Shown here: positions 40,277 to 49,241 of the stretch, one piece after another | Numbering within the stretch: the first letter of the stretch is position 1 | Layout of the letters: each line of letters starts with the position of its first letter | Source of the DNA: Variovorax boronicumulans NBRC 103145 | Lineage (GTDB): Bacteria > Pseudomonadota > Gammaproteobacteria > Burkholderiales > Burkholderiaceae_C | Assembly: GCF_001591345.1 (NCBI RefSeq) | Contig: NZ_BCUS01000019.1 | Span: forward strand, 1 to 64,000 | Direction of reading: 5' to 3' | Length of the DNA stretch: 64,000 nucleotides | Program-made: the position numbers and the translations under genes | The notes under the pieces: model-generated | What the model was told of the DNA's origin: nothing | Seen by the model: the letters and a program-made list of their open reading frames with translations, nothing else | Databases searched by the model: none

Positions 40277-41023
40277 ATGGTCCAGCAGGCCAAGCGCAGC
40301 GCAACCACCGTCGGGGCCATCCTCGCCTCGGCGCGGCAGCTGTTCATCGAGCGGGGGTTTGCGGCGGTCAGCATCGACGACATCGCGGCCGGCGCGGGGA
40401 TCGCCAAGGGCGGCCTGTATCACCACTTCCGCGCCAAGCACGATGTCTTCGAAGCCGTGCTCGATGCGGTGCAGGCCGAGCTCGCAGCGGAGCTCGGCAC
40501 GCGCATCCAGCGCATCGAAGGGCACCGCTCGCCCCACACCATCGCGACCAACCTGCGCATCTACCTGGAAGCAGCCACGCAGGAAGGCCTGCGCCAGCTG
40601 ATCCTGGTCGACGGGCCCGTGGTGCTCGGCTGGGAGCGCTGGCGCGGCATCGACGATCGCCACTTCATGGACTCGATCCGCACCGGGCTCGTGGCGATCA
40701 TGCCGGCGGGTACGCCACCCGAAGAGATCGAGGCCGCCACGCGGCTCATCGCCGGCGCGGTGGCCGAAGCAGCGCTGGCGATCCAGGAGGCGTGCGTGAT
40801 CGCGACACGGGACGCCTACCGCGGCGAATCGGTCAAGGCGCTGGTGGTGCTCAGGCCCGCGCAAGCGCCGGTGAGCGCGCAGGACATCATCGACTGGTGC
40901 GCCGCGAACATGGCGGCGTACAAGGCGCCGCGCGTGGTGCAGTTCGTCGACGCGCTGCCCAAGAGCGGCAGCGGCAAGGTGATGTGGCGGGCGCTGCAGG
41001 AAGCAGAGGCTGCGTCAACGTGA
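40277..41023 (+). CDS. TetR regulator fused to the C-terminal domain of an acyl-CoA synthetase
   Basis: 248 aa, ATG at 40277 with ribosome site gaggaga. Residues 8-60 are a normal TetR helix-turn-helix (ATTVGAILASARQLFIERGF; SIDDIAAGAGIAKGGLYHHF). The ligand domain runs to about residue 177. From about 178 the sequence changes to the tail of an AMP-binding enzyme: RDAYRGESVKALVVLRP, IIDWCAANMAAYKAPRVVQF, then LPKSGSGKVMWRALQE, including the Lys of the GK(V/I) adenylation motif. About 70 synthetase residues replace the usual TetR C-terminus. This looks like an in-frame gene fusion by deletion. The end overlaps the convergent LysR gene by 9 bp. Confidence 0.85.
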   Translation: MVQQAKRSATTVGAILASARQLFIERGFAAVSIDDIAAGAGIAKGGLYHHFRAKHDVFEAVLDAVQAELAAELGTRIQRIEGHRSPHTIATNLRIYLEAATQEGLRQLILVDGPVVLGWERWRGIDDRHFMDSIRTGLVAIMPAGTPPEEIEAATRLIAGAVAEAALAIQEACVIATRDAYRGESVKALVVLRPAQAPVSAQDIIDWCAANMAAYKAPRVVQFVDALPKSGSGKVMWRALQEAEAAST

Positions 41024-41953
41024 ACCCGACGGGCCCGGGCGAACGACGACCGGCGCATGCTGCGCCATGAGCCCGGGGACCCACTCGATGAACGCGCGCA
41101 GCTTGGCGCTCACATGCCGGTTCGGCGCGAACGCCACGTACAGCGGCATCGGATCGAGCTGCCAGTCTTCGAACAGCGGCACCAGTTCGCCGCGCGCCCG
41201 GTGCGGCGCGGCCATGTAGTCCGGCAGCCAGAGGATGCCCAGGCCCGCCAGGCCCGCTGCGAGGTAGGCGTTGCCGTCGTCGACCGAGAGCACGTAGCGG
41301 CCCTGCACGTCGACGCGCTCACCGCCCCGGCGCATGGCGTATGGAAAGGTCTTGCCGTGGCGCGACCACAGGAAGCCGACGATGCGGTGGTGCGTGTCTT
41401 CCAGCTCGCGCGGGTGCGTCGGCGTGCCGGCCAGTTCGAGATACCCCGGCGCCGCATAGACCCCGAGCTGCAGGTCGCCCACGCGGCGGGCCATGAGCGA
41501 GGGGTCGGTGAGTTCGCCGCCGCGCACCACGCAATCGACGTTCTCGCCGATCACATCGACCATGCGATCGCTCACGCCCATGTCGAGCTGGATGTCGGGG
41601 TAGCGCGCATGAAAGGCCGGCAGCGCGGGCACCAGGATCATGCGGGCCAGCGGGCTGGGCACGTCCACGCGAAGGCGGCCGCGGGGCAGGGCGGCGGCGC
41701 TCGACAGGCTGGTCTCGGCATCGTCCAGGTCGGCCAGCAGCCGCACCGCACGCTCGTAGTACGCCGCGCCATCGGCCGTGACGTTCACCTTGCGCGTGGT
41801 GCGATTGAGCAGCTTCACGCGCAGCCGGGCCTCCAACTGCTGCACGAGCTGGGTCACGCTGGTCTTGCTCATGCGCAGCGTGTCGGCGGCCTTGGTGAAG
41901 CTGCCGGCTTCGACCACGCGGGTGAAGGCCTGCATTGCATCGAAACGGTCCAT
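41015..41953 (-). CDS. LysR family transcriptional regulator (CrgA/DhcR-like group)
   Basis: 312 aa. Begins MDRFDAMQAFTRVVEAGSFT, with KTSVTQLVQQLEARLRVKLLNRTTRKV, the typical opening of the single-gene-neighbour LysR subgroup. The effector domain has GRLRVDVPSPLARMILVPALPAF and NVDCVVRGGELTDPSLMARRV. The ATG at 41953 removes a 44-residue unrelated extension. It is divergent from the RidA gene and probably controls it and itself. Confidence 0.92.
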   Translation of the reverse strand: MDRFDAMQAFTRVVEAGSFTKAADTLRMSKTSVTQLVQQLEARLRVKLLNRTTRKVNVTADGAAYYERAVRLLADLDDAETSLSSAAALPRGRLRVDVPSPLARMILVPALPAFHARYPDIQLDMGVSDRMVDVIGENVDCVVRGGELTDPSLMARRVGDLQLGVYAAPGYLELAGTPTHPRELEDTHHRIVGFLWSRHGKTFPYAMRRGGERVDVQGRYVLSVDDGNAYLAAGLAGLGILWLPDYMAAPHRARGELVPLFEDWQLDPMPLYVAFAPNRHVSAKLRAFIEWVPGLMAQHAPVVVRPGPSGSR

Positions 41954-41975
41954 GGGAGGGCTCCTGCGCGGCGAT

Positions 41976-41994
41976 TGTTTGGGATCTGCAAACA
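41976..41994. promoter_or_regulatory. LysR-type operator between LysR and RidA genes
   Basis: TGTTTG, 7 nt, CAAACA: a perfect 6-bp dyad containing the T-N11-A LysR core, 22 bp upstream of the LysR start codon and about 90 bp before RidA. Site and spacing fit autoregulation with divergent activation. Confidence 0.55.
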
Positions 41995-42083
41995 GTGATT
42001 GTTGGCTTTGCCCGTTTATCGATGGCGCGTGGCTTCCTAAAGTCCCTGCATCGTCCTCACTCACCGCAGAAAGAAAGCATCCC

Positions 42084-42494
42084 ATGGCCTCCTCACGCGA
42101 CGTCGTTTTTCCACCCGGGCGCCAGGCGCTCTACGAACGCAACCGCTATTCGCCGGCCGTTCGCTCCAACGGCTTCCTGTTCGTGTCGGGCCAGGTCGGC
42201 AGCCGCGAAGACGGTTCGCCGGAACCTGAACTGGAGGCGCAGGTGCGGCGCGCCTTCGACAACCTGAACGCCATCCTGAAAGCCGCGGGCTGCACCTTCG
42301 ACGACGTGGTCGACGTGACGGTCTTCATCGTCGATCCGGAATCGAACTTCGAAACGATCTGGAAGCTGGTGCCCGAGTACTGGGGCGAAGCGCCGCACCC
42401 GACGCTGACCGGGATCGGCGTGACGTGGCTGTATGGCTTTCAGTTCGAGATCAAGGTGATTGCGAAGCTGCCGGATGGGAGCACGCCGAACTGA
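42084..42494 (+). CDS. RidA family protein
   Basis: 136 aa. RidA/YjgF proteins hydrolyse reactive enamines and imines, or act as specialised deaminases in catabolic operons. Motifs: RYSPAVRSNGFLFVSGQVGS, LEAQVRRAFDNLNAILKAAGC, FDDVVDVTVFIVDPES, and LTGIGVTWLYGFQFEIKVIA. The canonical catalytic Arg near the C-terminus (R-V-E in RidA itself) is replaced by F-E-I, so it belongs to a divergent subgroup. Ribosome site aagaaag lies upstream. The gene stands alone, under the divergent LysR. Confidence 0.88.
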   Translation: MASSRDVVFPPGRQALYERNRYSPAVRSNGFLFVSGQVGSREDGSPEPELEAQVRRAFDNLNAILKAAGCTFDDVVDVTVFIVDPESNFETIWKLVPEYWGEAPHPTLTGIGVTWLYGFQFEIKVIAKLPDGSTPN

Positions 42495-42641
42495 TTCGAC
42501 TCAGGGCAACTTCGCTCAGGCCTGAAATGAAGGGCTGTGCGCGAAGGCTGGAAGGGCATTTGGCTCGGGTCGAGGACTGCCAAGACTCTCTGGTTCATAG
42601 CGCCAAACGGTCCGCATCCACACAAGTAATTTTACATAATG

Positions 42642-42659
42642 CACATTGTGTTCAATGTG
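42642..42659. promoter_or_regulatory. Palindrome next to a -10-like element
   Basis: CACATTGTGTTCAATGTG, two perfect 7-bp arms around TGTT, directly after CATAAT (42635-42640), which is one base from the -10 consensus. No good -35 is visible. An operator overlapping the start of transcription of the following membrane protein is a plausible reading. Confidence 0.45.
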
Positions 42660-42746
42660 AAGGGGCTACCGTACAGTCGACGGAACTCAAGAAACCCAGG
42701 CAAGCATCTCGCAAGCCCAACCCGTCAAAAAAAGGAACGCCCACAA

Positions 42747-43349
42747 GTGACATCGAACGTCCTTGCCGGCCAGGAAGAAATGAGCCGCTGCTTCTGCTGG
42801 CGATCGAGCACGGAAGGATCGACCGCTTGTTCTTCCTTGCTGTTGGCAACCGCTGCCTCTCTGGCGGTACTCGCCATGGCCGCACCCGTCTATCTCCTCG
42901 GGCTCGGCTTGGCGAGCCTTGCCTCGCTCGCGAACGGCGTGAACCCGTTTTCATCCGGTGTGTTCGCAGATCCGGCAATTTGGATCCCGCTGTTCGGAAC
43001 GAGCGGCCTCGCGGGTCTCATGCTGCTGGTCGCGACCTCAAGAAAAACAGTGATCGCTTTCAGCTTCAATTCGGAAACCAGGCAGCTCAGTTATGTCGAG
43101 ACGGCGCCACTGCGAAAGCTGCGCACCACCGTGGTCCCGTTTGAGTCCATTCGCGCAGTGAACCCCACAGTGCTCACCAGCTATGCCACGGCGGGCTATC
43201 TGAGCGTGATCACGCGCGTGCCAGGACAGGATGAGAAGTCCCTATGGCTGGGCAACGATATTCCGGTGGAGAGCCTTCAGGCGCACTGCGCATGGTTGTC
43301 CAGATACCTGGGCGACCGTGTTCAACCTCTGCTGCGTCAGGATTGCTGA
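42747..43349 (+). CDS. Hypothetical membrane protein
   Basis: About 200 aa, no family recognised. Two membrane segments: SLLLATAASLAVLAMAAPVYLLG and, further on, IWIPLFGTSGLAGLMLLVAT. After them comes a soluble C-terminal domain rich in beta pattern (VIAFSFNSETRQLSYVETA; VPFESIRAVNPTVLTS) that resembles PH-like membrane-associated domains in general form only. Start uncertain: GTG 42747 has a ribosome site (aaagga), ATG 42780 is also possible, and a frame from 42639 would begin inside the palindrome. Base composition here is visibly poorer in GC than the neighbours, a possible sign of transfer. Confidence 0.6.
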   Translation: MTSNVLAGQEEMSRCFCWRSSTEGSTACSSLLLATAASLAVLAMAAPVYLLGLGLASLASLANGVNPFSSGVFADPAIWIPLFGTSGLAGLMLLVATSRKTVIAFSFNSETRQLSYVETAPLRKLRTTVVPFESIRAVNPTVLTSYATAGYLSVITRVPGQDEKSLWLGNDIPVESLQAHCAWLSRYLGDRVQPLLRQDC

Positions 43350-43362
43350 GGCCTGCGGGCGC

Positions 43363-44043
43363 TCACCACTTCCCATCCTTCGGCACCGCCTTCACCCCGT
43401 TCGCCTTCGCATCCCCAGCCGCCTTGATCAGCTCCGCAGACTCAGCCCGATTGGCCTTCACTGCAAAGTCGACCGCAGTCATGCCAAGCTGGTTCTTCAT
43501 CGCCGTGTCCGCGCCTTCGGCCAGCAGCAGCTTCACGGCGTCGTTCGATCCGTACATCGCGGCCATCATCAGCGGCGTGGTGCCGTTGGGCGACTGGGCG
43601 TCGATGAAAGCGTGGTTCTCGAGCAGCAGCTTCATGATCGACAGTTGCCCGCTGCTGGCCGCGTAATGCAGCGGTGCCCAGCCGGTCTTGTTGACGGCAG
43701 CGTCGCGCTTGAGCAGTTGCACCACCAGGTCCTGCTGGCCCTTGATCGACGCCAGCATCAGCGGCGTTTCGTCCTTGGCATTGGCCAGATCGACGTTGAG
43801 CTGCGGCGACTCCATCAGCACCTGGATGACCTTCGGCGACGGCTCGCGCAGCGCGAGCATCAAGCCGGTCTGGCCGTGTTCGTCGCGCGTGTTCGGGTCG
43901 AAACCGCGGTTCAGCAGGGTGCGCACACCACTGGCGTTGTCGCCGCGCACGGCGCGGAAAAAGTCTTCGAACGAACCGGCATGCGCTGCAAAAGATGCAG
44001 CCATGACAACAAGATATATCGACTTCTTAAAGTGGTTTTTCAT
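43363..44043 (-). CDS. Exported ankyrin repeat protein
   Basis: 226 aa. The ATG at 44043 gives a signal peptide KKSIYLVVMAASFAAHA, so the repeats are periplasmic. About five ankyrin repeats fill the mature part: DNASGVRTLLNRGFDPNTRD, HGQTGLMLALREPSPKVIQV, DETPLMLASIKGQQDLVVQL, WAPLHYAASSGQLSIMKLLL, GTTPLMMAAMYGSNDAVKLL. Such proteins mediate binding; some periplasmic ones support catalase or heme handling. The partner is unknown. The start overlaps the TatD stop by 4 bp (ATGA), so it is co-translated with it. Confidence 0.85.
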   Translation of the reverse strand: MKNHFKKSIYLVVMAASFAAHAGSFEDFFRAVRGDNASGVRTLLNRGFDPNTRDEHGQTGLMLALREPSPKVIQVLMESPQLNVDLANAKDETPLMLASIKGQQDLVVQLLKRDAAVNKTGWAPLHYAASSGQLSIMKLLLENHAFIDAQSPNGTTPLMMAAMYGSNDAVKLLLAEGADTAMKNQLGMTAVDFAVKANRAESAELIKAAGDAKANGVKAVPKDGKW

Positions 44044-44846
44044 GATTTGACTTCCCTGAACAATGTTTCGAAGTTGTCGCTTGTCGCCTTGGCGATGTCC
44101 TCTACGGGCATTTGTCGCAGTTCGGCGATCTGTTGCGCCACGAAGGGCACGTACGACGGGTTGTTGGTCTTGCCGCGGTACGGCACGGGCGCCAGGTAGG
44201 GGCTGTCGGTCTCGATCAGCATGCGGTCCAGCGGCACGAAGGCCGCCACGTCGCGCAGGTCCTGGGCTTTCTTGAAGGTCAGGATGCCCGAAAAGGAGAT
44301 ATAGAAACCCAGATCGAGCGCGGCGCGCGCCACCTCGGCGGTTTCGGTGAAGCAATGGAACACGCCGCCGGCCGCCCTGCCCGCGCCGTCTTCGCCCTCC
44401 TCCTTGAGGATGGCCAGCGTGTCGGCCGAGGCGTCACGCGTGTGGATGATCAGCGGCTTGCGGGTCTGCTGTGCGGCACGGATGTGCACGCGGAAGCGGT
44501 CGCGTTGCCACTCCATGTCGGCGATGCTGCGGCCGCCCTTGCGCTCTTCCATCTGGTAGTAGTCGAGGCCGGTTTCGCCGATGGCCACGACACGCGGGCG
44601 CGCCGACAGGCGCACCAGCTCTTCCACGGTGGGCTCGGCGATGTCCTCGTTGTCGGGGTGCACGCCCACGCTGGCCCAGAAGTTGTCGTAGCTGGCGGCC
44701 AGCGCCTGCACGTCGTCGAATTCCTCGAGCTTGGTGCAGATGCACAGCGCCCGGTCGACCTTGGCGGCGGCCATGGCGGCGCGGATCTGGGGCATCTGGT
44801 CCGCAAATTCGGGAAAGGTCAGGTGGCAGTGGGAGTCGGTGAACAT
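44040..44846 (-). CDS. TatD family metal-dependent hydrolase (3'-5' DNase)
   Basis: 268 aa TIM-barrel metallohydrolase. Metal ligands are visible in MFTDSHCHL, VAIGETGLDYY, PLIIHTRDA, GVFHCFTET and LIETDSPYLAP. TatD proteins degrade single-stranded DNA ends and help in repair and DNA turnover. The ATG at 44846 starts directly at the first metal motif; longer frames are rejected. It lies 85 bp after the pilZ gene, as in many betaproteobacteria, and is coupled to the ankyrin gene. Confidence 0.93.
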   Translation of the reverse strand: MFTDSHCHLTFPEFADQMPQIRAAMAAAKVDRALCICTKLEEFDDVQALAASYDNFWASVGVHPDNEDIAEPTVEELVRLSARPRVVAIGETGLDYYQMEERKGGRSIADMEWQRDRFRVHIRAAQQTRKPLIIHTRDASADTLAILKEEGEDGAGRAAGGVFHCFTETAEVARAALDLGFYISFSGILTFKKAQDLRDVAAFVPLDRMLIETDSPYLAPVPYRGKTNNPSYVPFVAQQIAELRQMPVEDIAKATSDNFETLFREVKS

Positions 44847-44931
44847 CGGAAAGGATGAAGTGCGGCGCGCCTGTGGGAGATCGCGCCGTGTCCGGAGTTC
44901 CGCGTCACGGGGACGGCGGCGGAGAAAGAAC

Positions 44932-45315
44932 TCAGATGGTCTGGGTCGGGCGGTCGGAGGCCATGGAGCCACCGAGCGCGGCTTCGATGCGCGCCTTCAG
45001 CTGGCGCGACTTCTCGTCCGAGGGAAAGCGCACGCCGACGCCCGGCGCCCGGTTGCCGGCGGCGCGGGCCGGCGTGATCCAGGCGACCTTGCCGGCGACC
45101 GGATAGCGCTGCGGGTCTTCGGGCAGCGTGAGCAGCACGTAGACGTCGTCGCCCAGCCGGTATTCGCGCGTGGTCGGAATGAAGATGCCGCCCTCTGCAA
45201 ACAGCGGGATGTAGGCCGCGTAGAGCGCGCCCTTTTCCTTGATGGCGAGCTGGATGACGCTCGGCCGGGCGGGCGTGGCAGACGAAGCGGCGGCGGGAGC
45301 GACAGGTTGGTTCAT
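44932..45315 (-). CDS. PilZ domain protein (type IV pilus/c-di-GMP family)
   Basis: 127 aa. Small PilZ protein with ARPSVIQLAIKEKGALYAAYIPLFAEGGIFIP, the YRLGDDVYVLLTLPEDPQRY strand and GVGVRFPSDE. The RxxxR and DxSxxG c-di-GMP motifs of canonical PilZ are absent, matching the PilZ subgroup encoded next to holB in proteobacteria, which supports type IV pilus assembly without binding the nucleotide. Start at 45315 overlaps the holB stop by 4 bp. Confidence 0.88.
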   Translation of the reverse strand: MNQPVAPAAASSATPARPSVIQLAIKEKGALYAAYIPLFAEGGIFIPTTREYRLGDDVYVLLTLPEDPQRYPVAGKVAWITPARAAGNRAPGVGVRFPSDEKSRQLKARIEAALGGSMASDRPTQTI

Positions 45316-46334
45316 GGGCGGCGAGCGGCAGAGTTTAGGGTGCTTCGCGCCTCGCTCACAAGCGCTTCGAGCATGAGGCCCGCGTTGAACGGGTGCTCGG
45401 CGGTCCGCGCGGCGGCGGCGAGCGACTTCGACCAGCGCGCCAGCGCCAGTTTGTGCGGGGCCGGCGGCAGGTCGGCCGCATCGAAGAATCGGGGTTCGGC
45501 GCCGTGGCCCACGGCCATGAGGTCGTGGCAGAGCTTTTGCAGCGAGACCACGGCCTGGGCCGGCGCCTGGTCGGCCAGCGCGCCCACGTCGCCGCGCGAC
45601 ACGGCCTTGGGCAGCAGCGACCACGCCTTGGGTGACTGGCCTGAGCGCGCCAGCCGCAGCGCATCGCTGGGCCGTCCGCCCGCGGCACGCAGCAGTTGCG
45701 CGGCATCGGCGACGGGCACGTCTTGTGCCGCCAGCCAGGCCTCGGCCTCGGCGGTTTCGGGCCAGGGCAGCGTGAAGCCCAGGCAGCGGCTGCGGATGGT
45801 CGGCAGCAGCTGCCACGCGGCCTCGCTCGCGAGCACGAAGCGCACGTCGCCGACGGGCTCCTCGAGCGTCTTGAGCAGCGCGTTGGCCGTGATGGTGTTC
45901 ATGCGCTCGGCCGGGTACACGAGCACGACCTTGCCGCGGCCGCGCGCGCTGGTGCGCTGGGCAAAGCCGACCGCGTCTCGCATGGCCTCGACGCGGATCT
46001 CGCGGCTGGCCTTGCGTTTCTTGTCGTCGATGTCGGACTGGGCCTTTTCGTCGAGCGGCCAGCCCAGTTCCTGCATCGCGACCTCGGGCATCAGCACGCA
46101 CAAATCGGCGTGGGTGCGGACCTCGATGGCGTGGCAGCTCGCGCAGTGGCCGCAGGCGGCACCGCCCTCCTCCACCGGCTGTTCGCACAGCCAGGCGGCG
46201 GCGAGCGCCAGCGCGAGTTCGTACTGGCCGATGCCCGACGGGCCTTGCAGCAGCCAGGCATGGCCGCGCTGGCGCAGCAGCTCGGCCAAGGGCTGGCGCA
46301 GCCACGGAGTCAGCGTGTTCACCGGCTCGCTCAT
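45312..46334 (-). CDS. holB: DNA polymerase III subunit delta prime
   Basis: 340 aa clamp-loader subunit. Features: [24 protein letters not shown] (a P-loop-like segment with the Lys lost, normal for delta'), the four-Cys zinc site in CGHCASCHA with the earlier Cys residues, [22 protein letters not shown] (sensor 1/SRC region) and [16 protein letters not shown]. Overlaps tmk upstream and pilZ downstream by 4 bp each, so the genes form one coupled operon. Confidence 0.93.
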   Translation of the reverse strand: MSEPVNTLTPWLRQPLAELLRQRGHAWLLQGPSGIGQYELALALAAAWLCEQPVEEGGAACGHCASCHAIEVRTHADLCVLMPEVAMQELGWPLDEKAQSDIDDKKRKASREIRVEAMRDAVGFAQRTSARGRGKVVLVYPAERMNTITANALLKTLEEPVGDVRFVLASEAAWQLLPTIRSRCLGFTLPWPETAEAEAWLAAQDVPVADAAQLLRAAGGRPSDALRLARSGQSPKAWSLLPKAVSRGDVGALADQAPAQAVVSLQKLCHDLMAVGHGAEPRFFDAADLPPAPHKLALARWSKSLAAAARTAEHPFNAGLMLEALVSEARSTLNSAARRP

Positions 46335-47011
46335 CGCGCGGCTCCCTGCGCCGGCGTCAGCACGCCACGTGCCACCAGCGCCGTGTCGATCTGCTGCCAG
46401 ACCTGGTCGCGGGCCTGGCTCGCGTCGATGCGCACGAAGCGCGAGGCATCGGCGGCGGCGCGGGCCGCATAGCCCTGCGCCACGCGGCGGAAGAACTCGA
46501 CGGGCTGGGCCTCGAACTTGTCGGGCACGCGCGCGCCGGCCAGGCGTTGGGCGGCGATCTCGGGGGCGAGGTCGAACCACACAGTCACTTGGGGTTGCAG
46601 CAGTTGCGACTCAGGCAAACTTGCCCGACCCGCCTGCACCCACTGTTCGAGCGTGGACAGCACAGAGGTGTCGAAGCCGCGTCCCGCGCCCTGGTAGGCG
46701 AAGGTGGCGTCGGTGAAGCGGTCACACAGCACGACCTCGCCGCGCGCCAGCGCCGGTTCGATGACCTGGGCGATGTGATCGCAGCGCGCCGCGAACACCA
46801 GCAGCGATTCGGTCAGCGGGTTCATCGGCTGTTCGAGCACCAGCCCGCGCAGCGTCTCCGCCAGCGGCGTGCCGCCGGGTTCGCGCGTGCGCACCACGGT
46901 GCGACCCTGCGCCTTGAAGCGGGCTTCCAGCGCGTCGAGGTGGCTCGACTTGCCCGCGCCGTCGATGCCTTCCAGCGTCAGAAACAGACCGCCATTGCTG
47001 ATCGAACTCAT
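46331..47011 (-). CDS. tmk: Thymidylate kinase
   Basis: 226 aa. Phosphorylates dTMP to dTDP. P-loop [18 protein letters not shown], the DR(Y/F) motif in [32 protein letters not shown] for dTMP binding and a lid region around [11 protein letters not shown]. Start at 47011 ([15 protein letters not shown]) overlaps the mltG stop by 4 bp. Length is slightly above the E. coli enzyme, normal for the family. Confidence 0.95.
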   Translation of the reverse strand: MSSISNGGLFLTLEGIDGAGKSSHLDALEARFKAQGRTVVRTREPGGTPLAETLRGLVLEQPMNPLTESLLVFAARCDHIAQVIEPALARGEVVLCDRFTDATFAYQGAGRGFDTSVLSTLEQWVQAGRASLPESQLLQPQVTVWFDLAPEIAAQRLAGARVPDKFEAQPVEFFRRVAQGYAARAAADASRFVRIDASQARDQVWQQIDTALVARGVLTPAQGAAR

Positions 47012-48033
47012 TGGGTCGCCTTGGGTTGGGAGCTGCTGCCACCGCCTCGCTGGTAGCGGTTGACCGCGCGGTTGTGGTCGTCGAGCGAGCTGCTGAACTG
47101 GCTCGTGCCGTCGCCGCGCGAGACGAAGTACAGCGACTTGCTCTGCGCCGGCTGCACGGCCGCCAGCAGCGCGGCCTTGCCGGGCATGGCGATCGGCGTG
47201 GGCGGCAGGCCGCCGCGGGTGTAGGTGTTCCAGGGCGTGTCGGTCTGCAGGTCGCGCTTGCGCAGGTTGCCGTCGAAGGCGGTGCCCATGCCGTAGATCA
47301 CGGTCGGGTCGGTCTGCAGCGGCATGCCGATGCGCAACCGGTTGGTGAAGACGGCGGCAATCTCCGCGCGGTCGTTGGCCTTGCCTGTCTCCTTTTCGAC
47401 AATGCTGGCCAGAATAAGCGCCTCGTCGGCCGATTTGAGCGGCAAATCGGCCGCTCGCGCCGCCCAGGCAGCCTCGAGCTTCTTGTCCATGGCCCGCATG
47501 GCGCGCTGCAGCAGCGCGATGTCGGTCGAGCCCTTCGAGTAGGTGTAGGTGTCCGGGAAGAAGCGCCCTTCGGGGTGCAGGCCCGGCTTGCCCAGCGCGG
47601 CCATCAGCGCGTCTTCGCTCATGCCCACGCTTTCGGGCTTGAGCTGCTCGGCCTTGGCGAGCGCGGCGCGCACCTGGCGGATGTTCCAGCCTTCGACCAG
47701 CACCACGCTGCGCGTGGCTTCCTCGCCGCGCACCAGGACGTTGAGCAGCAGCTTGGGCGTGACACCGCGTTCCAGTTCGTAACTGCCGGCGCGCATCTGG
47801 CGGTCTTGCCCCGAGACGCGGAACCACAGGTACAGCAATTGAGGCTGCACGTCGACACCGGTGTCGGCCACGGCCTGCGCGATGCCGCGCGGCGTGGTGC
47901 CGGGCTCCACCGACAGGTCGACGCTGGGCGTCGGCAACTTGAGCGGCTGGTGCACCCACCAGAGACCGGCGCCGCCGAGCGCCAGGACGGCCAGGGCCAC
48001 GAGCAGGAAGAGCGTGAGGAAGAAGCTGCGCAC
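47008..48033 (-). CDS. mltG: Endolytic peptidoglycan transglycosylase
   Basis: About 341 aa. Cleaves nascent glycan strands at the inner membrane and limits strand length. A membrane helix ([21 protein letters not shown]) precedes a LysM-like and YceG catalytic domain with [25 protein letters not shown], the catalytic Glu in [17 protein letters not shown], and the late [19 protein letters not shown]. The GTG at 48033 is chosen because it gives the usual short cytoplasmic tail. An in-frame ATG at 48159 would add 42 residues (383 aa) that do not look like the family. Head of the mltG-tmk-holB-pilZ operon. Confidence 0.88.
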   Translation of the reverse strand: MRSFFLTLFLLVALAVLALGGAGLWWVHQPLKLPTPSVDLSVEPGTTPRGIAQAVADTGVDVQPQLLYLWFRVSGQDRQMRAGSYELERGVTPKLLLNVLVRGEEATRSVVLVEGWNIRQVRAALAKAEQLKPESVGMSEDALMAALGKPGLHPEGRFFPDTYTYSKGSTDIALLQRAMRAMDKKLEAAWAARAADLPLKSADEALILASIVEKETGKANDRAEIAAVFTNRLRIGMPLQTDPTVIYGMGTAFDGNLRKRDLQTDTPWNTYTRGGLPPTPIAMPGKAALLAAVQPAQSKSLYFVSRGDGTSQFSSSLDDHNRAVNRYQRGGGSSSQPKATQ

Positions 48034-48171
48034 GAATCCGAGGAAAAGACGGAGGAAGAAAAAGGGCTGGCAAGCAGATGGACACCGACCCGCGGGAACG
48101 GCCGGCCCCGTCGCTGCGACGGGGAATCCCTGCCGCCCCGAAGGAACAGGCACGGCCATGATAATTCAGCG

Positions 48172-49098
48172 ATGACCACAGTCGTTCTCAACGGGGTGAG
48201 CACCCTGCCCCACCTCGGCGTGATCCGCGCCGAAGGCCCCGATGCCGCCAGCTTCCTGCACGGCCAGCTCACGCAGGATTTCTCGCTGCTCGGCGCCACC
48301 GAAGCCCGCCTGGCGGCGCTTTGCACGGCCAAGGGCCGCGTGATCGCCAGCTTCATCGGCATCCGGCCGCAACCCGAACTCATCCTGCTGGTGTGCAGCC
48401 ACGACATCCTGGCGGCCACGCTCAAGCGCCTGTCGATGTACGTGCTGCGCGCCAAGGTCAAGCTGACCGACGCCACCGAGCAGTTCGCGCTGCACGGCGT
48501 GGCCGGCACCGCCCTGACCGCCAACGGCCTCGACGCGGCCCTGCCGCCCGGTCGCCGCACGGCCATCGGCGAAGACATCAGCGTGGTGTCGCTGTACCCG
48601 GCCGACGGCGTGCCGCGCGCGCTGTGGATCGCGCCGGCCGACCAGAAGGCGCCCGTGGGCCCAACGCTCGACGCCGCCCTGTGGCCCTGGAGCGAGGTGC
48701 GCAGCGGCATCGTCACGCTGACCACGCCGGTGATCGAGGCCTTCGTGCCACAGATGATCAACTACGAGTCGGTGGGTGGCGTGAACTTCAAGAAGGGCTG
48801 CTACCCCGGCCAGGAAATCGTGGCCCGCAGCCAGTTCCGTGGCACGCTCAAGCGCCGCACCTACCTCGCGCAGACCGATGCCCCGCTGGCCGCGGGCCAG
48901 GAGGTGTTCGCAGCCAACGACGCCGAACAGCCCGTGGGCACCGTGGCGCAGGCCGCGCCCGCGCCCGATGGCGGCTGGTCGGCGCTCATCTCCATCCAGA
49001 TCGCCGCGCTCGAGGCCGGCGGCCTGCATGCGGGGGCGCCCGGCGGGCCGGCGCTGTCGGTCGAGCCACTGCCCTACCCGCTGCTCGAAGACATCTGA
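48172..49098 (+). CDS. ygfZ: Folate-binding Fe-S cluster repair protein YgfZ
   Basis: 308 aa, GcvT-like fold. Helps assemble and repair iron-sulfur enzymes such as MiaB, using folate. The family signature with the essential Cys is in [19 protein letters not shown]; the N-terminus has [22 protein letters not shown], also diagnostic. Divergent from mltG with only 12 bp between the longest possible frames. A terminator follows 36 bp after the stop. Confidence 0.93.
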   Translation: MTTVVLNGVSTLPHLGVIRAEGPDAASFLHGQLTQDFSLLGATEARLAALCTAKGRVIASFIGIRPQPELILLVCSHDILAATLKRLSMYVLRAKVKLTDATEQFALHGVAGTALTANGLDAALPPGRRTAIGEDISVVSLYPADGVPRALWIAPADQKAPVGPTLDAALWPWSEVRSGIVTLTTPVIEAFVPQMINYESVGGVNFKKGCYPGQEIVARSQFRGTLKRRTYLAQTDAPLAAGQEVFAANDAEQPVGTVAQAAPAPDGGWSALISIQIAALEAGGLHAGAPGGPALSVEPLPYPLLEDI

Positions 49099-49134
49099 TT
49101 TCCCCTGCGTCCCTGCCTTCTTTCCGGGGGCGCT

Positions 49135-49166
49135 TGGCGCTGTCTCACCGACAGCGCCATTTTTTT
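49135..49166 (+). terminator. Rho-independent terminator after ygfZ
   Basis: Perfect 10-bp stem TGGCGCTGTC/GACAGCGCCA (49135-49144 with 49150-49159), loop TCACC, followed by seven T (49160-49166). Confidence 0.9.
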
Positions 49167-49241
49167 GCGCGACGCTTAACCCCGTTCGCGAGGCCCCGCC
49201 GTAGAAGCCTGCATCGATCCACTCCTGGCAAGGAAGCCACC

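Noticed and set aside
47008-48159. Longer MltG starting at ATG 48159
   Set aside because: The extra 42 residues are Pro/Ala/Gly-rich without family likeness, and the start would lie almost on the ygfZ start; GTG 48033 gives the usual topology.
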